From positions 615 to 64,614 of the forward strand of contig NZ_JACKVK010000011.1 of NCBI RefSeq assembly GCF_025823185.1: DNA of 64,000 bases, in the 5' to 3' direction. Origin of the DNA: Mycobacterium yunnanensis. Lineage in GTDB: Bacteria; Actinomycetota; Actinomycetes; Mycobacteriales; Mycobacteriaceae. A model generated the notes under the pieces. The model saw only the letters and a list, made by a program, of their open reading frames with translations, did not search any database and had not been told where the DNA came from. The first letter of the stretch is position 1; each line of letters opens with the position of its first letter. This document shows positions 57,304-64,000 of this stretch, piece after piece. A program made the position numbers and the translations under genes.

Positions 57304-58594
57304 TTAGCGCACGCGCGACCTCCACCATCGCCGAGCAGATCCGCGCCACCTCCTCGGAGGTGCACACGTAGGGCGGCATCGCGTAGATCAACTTCCCGAA
57401 GGGCCGCAGCCACACCCCGTGCGCGACGGCGGTCGCGGTGGCCACCGCCATGTCGACCGGTTCGCGCATCTCGACCACCCCGATCGCACCCAGGACCCGT
57501 ACGTCGGCCACGCCCGCCAGCTCGCGCGCCGGCTCGAGGCCCACCCGTAGCCCAGCCTCGATCTCCTCGACCCGACCCCGCCAGTCCTGACCGAGGAGCA
57601 ACTCAACCGACGCCACCGACACCGCGCACGCCAGCGCGTTCGCCATGAACGTCGGGCCGTGCATCAGCGCTCCCGGCTCGCCGTCGCTGATGGTGCTGGC
57701 GACCTCCCGTGTGCACAGCGTCGCCGCCAGTGTCAGATAGCCCCCCGTCAGCGCCTTGCCGACGCACATCACGTCGGGCCGCACCCCCGCGTGGTCGGCG
57801 GCGAACAACTCACCGGTCCGTCCGAACCCGGTCGCGATCTCGTCGAAGATCAGCAGCACGTCGTGCCGCGTGCAGGCGGCGCGCAGATCGGTCAGATACC
57901 GCGGGTCGTGGAACCGCATGCCGCCCGCGCCCTGGACCACCGGCTCCACGATCACCGCCGCGACCTCGTCGGCGCGCTCGGCAAGCAGAGCCTCGAAGGC
58001 CGCGGCATACGCCGGGTCGTACTCGCTGGGCACCTGGGGAGCGAACACCTGCGGCACCAACACGCCCGTCCAGATCGAGTGCATCCCGCCGTCGGGATCG
58101 CACACGCTCATCGGCGTGAACGTGTCGCCGTGATATCCGCCCCGCCACGTCATCAGACGGTGCTTGCCCGGCTTGCCCCGGCTGCGCTGAAACTGCAGCG
58201 CCATCTTCGCGGCCACCTCGACGGCCACCGAACCCGAATCGCTGAAGAACACCGCGTCGAGCCCGTCGGGGGTGATCTCGACCAACAGCTGCGCCAGGCG
58301 CGCCGCCGGCTCGTGGGTCAAGCCGCCGAACATCACGTGGTTCATCGTCGCGAGCTGACGATTCACCGCCTCGTCGAGCACGGGGTGGCCGTGCCCGTGG
58401 ATGGCCGTCCACCACGACGCCATGGCGTCGATCACCTCGACGCGTCGGCCGTCGTCGTCGACGACCACGAGGGACGCCCCGTGGGCGGCGACCGCGACCA
58501 GCGGCGAGAGCGAGTCGGCCCCGATCTTGCTGTACGGATGCCATATGTGCGCCGCGTCGACGGCACTGATCTCCTCGGGCGTCAGCGGCGGCAT
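57299..58594 (-). CDS. bioA: Adenosylmethionine-8-amino-7-oxononanoate aminotransferase
   Basis: The protein has 431 residues. It makes 7,8-diaminopelargonate using SAM as amino donor. HIWHPYSKIG, VFFSDSGSVAVEVAAKMALQF, RGGYHGDTFTPMSVCDP and the PLP-lysine region VMCVGKALTGGYLTLAAT are all present. ATG 58594 is 44 bases from the divergent acyltransferase gene. No BioQ-like box is visible before it. Confidence 0.97.
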   Translation of the reverse strand: MPPLTPEEISAVDAAHIWHPYSKIGADSLSPLVAVAAHGASLVVVDDDGRRVEVIDAMASWWTAIHGHGHPVLDEAVNRQLATMNHVMFGGLTHEPAARLAQLLVEITPDGLDAVFFSDSGSVAVEVAAKMALQFQRSRGKPGKHRLMTWRGGYHGDTFTPMSVCDPDGGMHSIWTGVLVPQVFAPQVPSEYDPAYAAAFEALLAERADEVAAVIVEPVVQGAGGMRFHDPRYLTDLRAACTRHDVLLIFDEIATGFGRTGELFAADHAGVRPDVMCVGKALTGGYLTLAATLCTREVASTISDGEPGALMHGPTFMANALACAVSVASVELLLGQDWRGRVEEIEAGLRVGLEPARELAGVADVRVLGAIGVVEMREPVDMAVATATAVAHGVWLRPFGKLIYAMPPYVCTSEEVARICSAMVEVARALT

Positions 58595-58638
58595 GGAACG
58601 ACCGTATCGCCTGGAGTTGGGTAGATTGACCGACGACC

Positions 58639-60873
58639 ATGTTGACCCTTTCCCCCACCCGGACCGATGCCACCACCGGTTCGGGTGCCACCCGACGCGC
58701 CGACGAGGCGGGCCATTCGGCTACCTCCGCTCCGACCTCCAAGGCCGCCGGCTTCTACCGGTACGACCTCGACGGGCTCCGCGGCATCGCCATCGCCCTC
58801 GTCGCGGTGTTCCACATCTGGTTCGGCAGGGTGTCGGGCGGCGTCGACGTGTTCCTGGCCCTGTCCGGCTTCTTCTTCGGCGGCCGGTTGCTGCGCACCG
58901 CGCTGACCCCCGGCTCGTCGCTGTCACCCGTGCCGGAGGTCAAGCGGCTGATACGCCGTCTGCTGCCCGCACTGGTCGTCGTGCTCGCCGCCTCGGCGGT
59001 GCTCACGATCCTCATCCAGCCCGAGACCCGGTGGGAGACCTTCGCCGACCAGAGCCTCGCCAGCCTCGGGTACTACCAGAACTGGGAGCTGGCCAACACC
59101 GCGTCGAACTACCTGCGCGCCGGCGAGGCCGTCAGCCCCCTGCAGCACCTGTGGTCGATGTCGGTTCAGGGTCAGTTCTACATCGCGTTCCTCGCGCTGG
59201 TGTTCGGGTTCGCCGTGGCATTCCGCAGGATGCTGCGCTCGCACACCAGGACCGCGCTGATCGTGCTGCTCGCCGGGTTGACCGTCGCGTCGTTCGTCTA
59301 CGCCATCGTCGCCCACGACGCCGACCAGTCGACGGCCTACTACGACAGCTTCGCCAGGGGCTGGGAACTCCTACTGGGCGCCCTCGTCGGCGCCCTGGTG
59401 CCGTACGTGAAGTGGCCGATGTGGTTGCGGTCGACGGTCGCCGTCGTCGCGCTGGCCGCGATCCTGTCCTGTGGCGCGCTAATCGACGGCGTCAAGGAAT
59501 TCCCAGGGCCGTGGGCGCTGGTGCCCGTCGGCGCGACGGTCCTGTTCATCCTCAGCGGCGCCAACCGAATGGCCGACCCGCATCTGGCGTCGGTCGACGG
59601 CCGGCTGCCCGCGGTCAGCCGACTGCTCGCCACCCGGCCGTTCGTCTCGCTGGGCTCGATGGCCTACTCGCTGTATCTGTGGCACTGGCCCCTGCTGATC
59701 TTCTGGCTGGCCTATACCGGTGACACCCGCGCGAACTTCCTCGATGGCGCGGTCGTCCTGCTGGTCTCCGGCGTACTCGCCTGGCTGACGATGAGATTCG
59801 TCGAGGAGCCGCTGCGGCTGCGCGCCGCCGCCTCGGCTGCCGCGGCCTCAGCTGCCGCCGCGAAGCCCAAGGCGGCCCCGGTGACACCGCTGCGCACCCG
59901 GTTGCGGCGACCCACCATCGTGCTCGGCTCGATCGTCACGCTGCTCGGCGTCGCCCTGACGGCGACGTCCTTCACCTGGCGTGAACACATGACCGTCGAG
60001 CGGAAGAACGGCAAGGAACTCTCGGGGCTTTCCGCCAGGGACTACCCGGGCGCGCGCGCCTTGGTCGACGGCGCCCGGGTGCCCAAGCTGCCGATGCGGC
60101 CGACGGTCCTGGAGGCCAAGGACGACCTGCCGATCTCCACCACGCAGGGCTGCATCAGCGATTTCGGCAACGTCGACGTCATCAACTGCACCTACGGTGA
60201 CCCGAACGCACCCCGAACCATTGCCGTGGCCGGCGGGTCACACGCCGAGCATTGGATCACCGCGCTGGATCTACTGGGCCGCATGCACCACTTCAAGGTG
60301 GTGACGTATCTCAAGATGGGTTGTCCGTTGACCACCGAGGAGAACCCGCTCGTGATGGGCGACAACCGGGCGTATCCAAACTGTCGCGAATGGAACCAGA
60401 AGGTGATGCCGAGGCTGATCGCCGATCACCCCGACTACGTCTTCACCACCTCGACGCGGCCATGGAACATCAAGGATGGCGACGTCATGCCAAGCTTCTA
60501 CCTCGGCATCTGGCAGAAACTGTCCGACGCCCACATCCCCGTCCTCGCCATGCGCGACACCCCGTGGTTGGTCAAGGACGGCAAGCCGTTCTTCCCCGCC
60601 GACTGCCTTGCCGACGGCGGCGACGCCGTCTCCTGTGGCATCAAGCGCTCCGAGGTGCTCTCCGACCGCAACCCGACGCTGAACTACCTCGCCCAGTTCC
60701 CCTTGCTCAAGCCCCTCGACATGAGCAATGCCGTCTGCCGGCAGGACGAATGCCGGGCGGTGGAGGGAAACGTGTTGGTGTATCACGATTCTCACCACAT
60801 CTCCGCAACGTACATGCGCACGATGACTCCTGAGCTGGGTCGCCAGATGGCCCTCGCCACCGGTTGGTGGTGA
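58639..60873 (+). CDS. Acyltransferase-3 / SGNH membrane protein (OafA-like)
   Basis: The protein has 744 residues. The N-terminal acyltransferase-3 domain (about 40-395) has YRYDLDGLRGIAIALVAVFHIW and FSLW-type SLYLWHWPLL motifs among about ten membrane helices. An Ala/Lys linker leads through one more helix to an extracytoplasmic SGNH hydrolase domain (about 490-744) with VAGGSHAEHWI (Ser) and YHDSHHISATY (Asp/His). Such proteins O-acylate cell-surface sugars; the acceptor is unknown. M. tuberculosis Rv1565c sits in the same place (from memory). Confidence 0.9.
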   Translation: MLTLSPTRTDATTGSGATRRADEAGHSATSAPTSKAAGFYRYDLDGLRGIAIALVAVFHIWFGRVSGGVDVFLALSGFFFGGRLLRTALTPGSSLSPVPEVKRLIRRLLPALVVVLAASAVLTILIQPETRWETFADQSLASLGYYQNWELANTASNYLRAGEAVSPLQHLWSMSVQGQFYIAFLALVFGFAVAFRRMLRSHTRTALIVLLAGLTVASFVYAIVAHDADQSTAYYDSFARGWELLLGALVGALVPYVKWPMWLRSTVAVVALAAILSCGALIDGVKEFPGPWALVPVGATVLFILSGANRMADPHLASVDGRLPAVSRLLATRPFVSLGSMAYSLYLWHWPLLIFWLAYTGDTRANFLDGAVVLLVSGVLAWLTMRFVEEPLRLRAAASAAAASAAAAKPKAAPVTPLRTRLRRPTIVLGSIVTLLGVALTATSFTWREHMTVERKNGKELSGLSARDYPGARALVDGARVPKLPMRPTVLEAKDDLPISTTQGCISDFGNVDVINCTYGDPNAPRTIAVAGGSHAEHWITALDLLGRMHHFKVVTYLKMGCPLTTEENPLVMGDNRAYPNCREWNQKVMPRLIADHPDYVFTTSTRPWNIKDGDVMPSFYLGIWQKLSDAHIPVLAMRDTPWLVKDGKPFFPADCLADGGDAVSCGIKRSEVLSDRNPTLNYLAQFPLLKPLDMSNAVCRQDECRAVEGNVLVYHDSHHISATYMRTMTPELGRQMALATGWW

Positions 60874-63005
60874 CCGTGGTCTCCTCCGTATGGCCGGGTG
60901 CGGCCTATCCGCTCGGCGCCACCTACGACGGCGCGGGCACGAACTTCTCGCTGTTCTCCGAGGTGGCAGAAAAGGTCGAGTTGTGCCTCATCGCCAAGGA
61001 CGGCAGCGAGGAACGCATCAACCTCGACGAGGTCGACGGTTACGTCTGGCACGCCTACCTGCCTGCCGTCACGCCCGGACAGCGCTACGGGTTCCGGGTG
61101 CACGGCCCGTGGGACCCGGCCGCCGGTCAGCGGTGCGACGCCTCCAAGCTGCTGCTCGACCCGTACGGCAAGTCCTTCCACGGCGACTTCGACTTCAGCC
61201 AGGCCCTCTTCTCCTACGACCTCGAGGCCGACGACCTCGCCACCGGCGGCACGCCGCCGCGCGTGGACTCCCTTGGCCACACCATGGTCAGCGTCGTCAT
61301 CAACCCCTTCTTCAACTGGGGCTCCGACCGAGCGCCCAACACCCCGTACCACGAGACCGTGATCTACGAGGCCCACGTCAAGGGCATGACGCAGACCCAC
61401 CCCGGCATCCCCGAGGATCAACGCGGCACGTACGCCGGGTTGTGCCACCCCGTGATCATCGACCACCTCAAGTCGCTCAACGTGACGGCGATCGAACTCA
61501 TGCCCGTGCACCAGTTCATGCACGACCACCGGCTGCTCGAGCTGGGGCTGCGAAACTACTGGGGCTACAACACCTTCGGCTTCTTCGCCCCGCACCACCA
61601 ATACTCGTCCAACCACAGCGCCGGCGGGGCCGTGGCCGAGTTCAAGAACATGGTCCGGTCCTTCCACGCGGCGGGCATCGAGGTGATCCTCGACGTGGTC
61701 TACAACCACACCGCCGAAGGCAACCACCTGGGCCCGACGATCAACTTCCGGGGCATCGACAACGCCGGTTACTACCGGCTGCTCGACGGCGACAGCCGGC
61801 TGTACAAGGACTTCACCGGCACCGGCAACAGTCTCAACGTGCGCCATCCACACTCGTTGCAGCTCATCATGGATTCGCTGCGGTACTGGGTGCTCGACAT
61901 GCACGTCGACGGTTTCCGATTCGACCTGGCCTCCACCCTGGCCCGGGAGTTCTACGACGTCGACCGGCTCTCGGCGTTCTTCGACCTGGTCCAGCAGGAT
62001 CCGGTGATCAGTCAGGTGAAGCTGATCGCCGAGCCGTGGGACATCGGCGAGGGCGGATATCAGGTCGGGAACTTCCCGGGTTTGTGGACCGAGTGGAATG
62101 GGCAATATCGCGACACTGTGCGTGACTACTGGCGGGGAGAACCCGCGACACTCAACGAATTCGCCTCACGGCTCACCGGATCCTCCGACCTCTACGAGGC
62201 GACGGGCCGCCGGCCCAGCGCCAGCATCAACTTCGTCACTGCGCACGACGGTTTCACGCTCGCGGACCTGGTGTCCTACAACGAGAAGCACAACGAGGCC
62301 AACGGTGAGGACAACCGCGACGGCGAGAGCCACAACCGGTCCTGGAACTGCGGTGTCGAGGGGCCGACCGACGATCCCGCGATCCTGGAATTGCGGGCCA
62401 AGCAGATGCGCAACGTGCTGGCCACGCTGATGGTCAGCCAGGGCACGCCCATGATCAGCCACGGTGACGAGATCGGCCGCACGCAGGGCGGCAACAACAA
62501 CGTGTATTGCCAGGACTCCGAGATCGCCTGGATGGACTGGTCGATGTGCGAGACCAACGCCGACCTGATGACCTTCGCCCGCACCGTGACCACGCTGCGC
62601 AAGAACCACCCCGTGTTCCGGCGCCGACGGTTCTTCGACGGCAAGCTGATTCGTAGCGGTGACGAGGAGATCCGCGACATCGCCTGGCTCACCGCGGCCG
62701 GGGTGCCGATGACCCCGCAGGACTGGAACGCCGGATTCCAATGCGTCGCGGTGTTCCTCAACGGAGAGGCCATCCCCGCGCCCGACGCCCGCGGCGAGCG
62801 AGTCGTCGACGACTCGTTCCTGCTGTGTTTCAACGCCCACTCCGACCCCGTCGAATTCGTCGCGGCGGAAGGCGACTACGCCGCGGAATGGACCGCGGAA
62901 GTCGACTCGGCGACACCCACCGGAACCAGCGATCTGGTGGTGAAGGCCGGCGAGACGTTCACCGTCGCGGCCCGCTCCATCATCGCCCTGCGAAAGACGG
63001 CCTGA
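60870..63005 (+). CDS. treX: Glycogen debranching enzyme of the trehalose operon
   Basis: The protein has 711 residues. It cleaves alpha-1,6 branches of glycogen to supply TreY. An N-terminal CBM48-like domain (YPLGATYDGAGTNFSLFSE) precedes the GH13 barrel: DVVYNHTAEG, DGFRFDLAS (nucleophile Asp), LIAEPWDIGEGGYQ (acid Glu) and VTAHDGFTLADLV. GTG 60870 overlaps the acyltransferase stop as GTGA. It is also named glgX in other species. Confidence 0.93.
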   Translation: MTVVSSVWPGAAYPLGATYDGAGTNFSLFSEVAEKVELCLIAKDGSEERINLDEVDGYVWHAYLPAVTPGQRYGFRVHGPWDPAAGQRCDASKLLLDPYGKSFHGDFDFSQALFSYDLEADDLATGGTPPRVDSLGHTMVSVVINPFFNWGSDRAPNTPYHETVIYEAHVKGMTQTHPGIPEDQRGTYAGLCHPVIIDHLKSLNVTAIELMPVHQFMHDHRLLELGLRNYWGYNTFGFFAPHHQYSSNHSAGGAVAEFKNMVRSFHAAGIEVILDVVYNHTAEGNHLGPTINFRGIDNAGYYRLLDGDSRLYKDFTGTGNSLNVRHPHSLQLIMDSLRYWVLDMHVDGFRFDLASTLAREFYDVDRLSAFFDLVQQDPVISQVKLIAEPWDIGEGGYQVGNFPGLWTEWNGQYRDTVRDYWRGEPATLNEFASRLTGSSDLYEATGRRPSASINFVTAHDGFTLADLVSYNEKHNEANGEDNRDGESHNRSWNCGVEGPTDDPAILELRAKQMRNVLATLMVSQGTPMISHGDEIGRTQGGNNNVYCQDSEIAWMDWSMCETNADLMTFARTVTTLRKNHPVFRRRRFFDGKLIRSGDEEIRDIAWLTAAGVPMTPQDWNAGFQCVAVFLNGEAIPAPDARGERVVDDSFLLCFNAHSDPVEFVAAEGDYAAEWTAEVDSATPTGTSDLVVKAGETFTVAARSIIALRKTA

Positions 63006-63010
63006 CCATC

Positions 63011-64000
63011 ATGACGATCCTCTCGACCTACCGCCTGCAGATGCGCGGACCCGCCAGCGGGGAGGCGTTCACCTTCGCCGATGCGCTCGACCAACTCGAT
63101 TACCTTGCCGACCTTGGGGTTTCGACGCTCTACCTGTCGCCGATCCTGACCGCGAGCAAGGGCTCCACGCACGGGTACGACGTGACCGACCCCACCACTG
63201 TCTCCGAGGAACTCGGCGGGGCCGACGGATTCAACGCACTGTCCGAGGCGGTCCACGCGCGCGGAATGACTCTCGTCGTCGACATCGTGCCCAACCACGT
63301 CGGCGTCGACGATCCCACTCAGAACGCGTGGTGGTGGGACATGCTGACCCACGGCAAGGACTCCCCCTACGCTTCCTACTTCGACGTCGACTGGACGTTG
63401 GACCCCGACGGCAAGATCGTCCTGCCCGTGCTGGGCGACGACGGCGACCTCGACGACCTGGCCGTCGACGGCGACGTGTTACGCCTCGGTGACCGCACGT
63501 GGCCCGTCGCCCCGGGCACCGGCGACGGATCACCGGCAGAGGTCTACGGCAGGCAGCACTACGAGCTGATCGGCTGGAAGCACAACGTCTGCGGCTATCG
63601 CCGATTCTTCTCCATCACCTCGTTGGCGGCCTTGCGACAGGAGGACAGGGAGGTCTTCGACGCCACCCACGTCGAGGTCAAGCGGTGGTTCACCGAGGGT
63701 CTCGTCGACGGACTGCGCATCGACCACCCAGACGGATTGTCCGATCCCGCAGGCTATCTCGAATGGCTGCGGGAGCTCACCGGACCAGACGCCTGGATCG
63801 TCATCGAGAAGATCCTGGCCCCCGACGAGGCGCTGGAGCCGTCGCTGCCCGTCGCGGGCACCACGGGCTACGACGCGCTGCGCGAAATCGGCGGCGTTCT
63901 CGTCGACCCGGCCGGCGCGGGTGACGAGGAGCCGCTGGAACCGGTGATCCGTCGGCTCAAGGTCGACACCGCCACCGGGACGCTGGCCAGCGAGCTCGCC
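63011..64000 (+). CDS. treY: Maltooligosyl trehalose synthase, 5' part
   Basis: At least 330 residues are in the window; the gene runs past the right edge (the family is about 750-800 residues). It turns the reducing end of maltooligosaccharide into a trehalose unit. STYRLQMRGPASGEAFTFADA, DLGVSTLYLSPILTASKGSTHGYDV, VDIVPNHVGVDD, LRIDHPDGLSDP (nucleophile Asp) and IVIEKILAPDE (acid Glu) are diagnostic. ATG 63011 is 5 bases after the treX stop. treZ is expected next. Confidence 0.95.
   Translation, partial: MTILSTYRLQMRGPASGEAFTFADALDQLDYLADLGVSTLYLSPILTASKGSTHGYDVTDPTTVSEELGGADGFNALSEAVHARGMTLVVDIVPNHVGVDDPTQNAWWWDMLTHGKDSPYASYFDVDWTLDPDGKIVLPVLGDDGDLDDLAVDGDVLRLGDRTWPVAPGTGDGSPAEVYGRQHYELIGWKHNVCGYRRFFSITSLAALRQEDREVFDATHVEVKRWFTEGLVDGLRIDHPDGLSDPAGYLEWLRELTGPDAWIVIEKILAPDEALEPSLPVAGTTGYDALREIGGVLVDPAGAGDEEPLEPVIRRLKVDTATGTLASELA

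Overview
The window is high-GC actinobacterial chromosome and almost certainly comes from a Mycobacterium, probably a rapid grower (Mycolicibacterium type). The evidence is two glycine-rich PGRS proteins, a mycobacterial BioQ/BsaP/bioB biotin locus, PriA-type HisA, an Lgt with a long C-terminal extension, TANNNT -10 elements placed 6-8 nt before start codons, frequent GTG starts and many 4-base start/stop overlaps. From memory, the gene order follows the M. tuberculosis H37Rv stretch from about Rv1563c (treY) to Rv1624c, in reverse orientation. No rRNA, tRNA, CRISPR array, insertion sequence or prophage was seen.

Layout, left to right. Positions 1-1321 hold a secreted glycoside hydrolase (minus strand, open at the left edge) whose frame is broken by a 125-bp tandem duplication. 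A gap of about 470 bp follows, with a perfect palindrome. Then on the minus strand come a DUF2339 membrane protein, a MacS/LuxR-type two-component pair and a polar amino acid ABC transporter (binding lipoprotein, permease, ATPase). Positions 8136-14764 (plus) hold an HdeD-like protein, the cydABDC cytochrome bd cluster and a small DUF4190 protein. Positions 14733-23113 (minus) hold gltB-gltD and pyk-tesB. A DUF2752 protein and a DUF222/HNH (13E12-type) protein lie at 23-25 kb.

Positions 25421-32980 (minus) form a trp operon: trpE, a TIGR02234 membrane protein, trpC, trpB, trpA, lgt. Lgt carries an acidic tandem-repeat tail of more than 500 residues. A short plus-strand trio (peroxiredoxin, ABC ATPase, flavin reductase) faces the his operon, hisD-C-B-H-A(priA)-N-F-I, at 34916-41284. 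TrpF is absent from the trp operon, which fits HisA being the dual-function PriA.

Positions 41331-46771 are the most accessory-looking part. After a deazaflavin-type oxidoreductase and a LysE exporter come two signal-peptide PGRS proteins that lack a PE domain. Each faces, tail to tail, a member of one small uncharacterised family (one membrane-anchored, one with no targeting signal) with two widely spaced conserved cysteines. This repeated convergent pairing is the best candidate here for an undescribed system.

Positions 46816-64000 hold nadA-B-C (minus) with a divergent NrtR-like regulator and a perfect 8-7-8 inverted repeat between them; a secretory lipase; the biotin region (bioA, bioF, bioD, a 2'-5' RNA ligase-like gene, then bioB, bsaP and DUF2567, with divergent bioQ and two BioQ-like boxes); an acyltransferase-3/SGNH membrane protein; and glgX/treX followed by the first part of treY, cut by the right edge.
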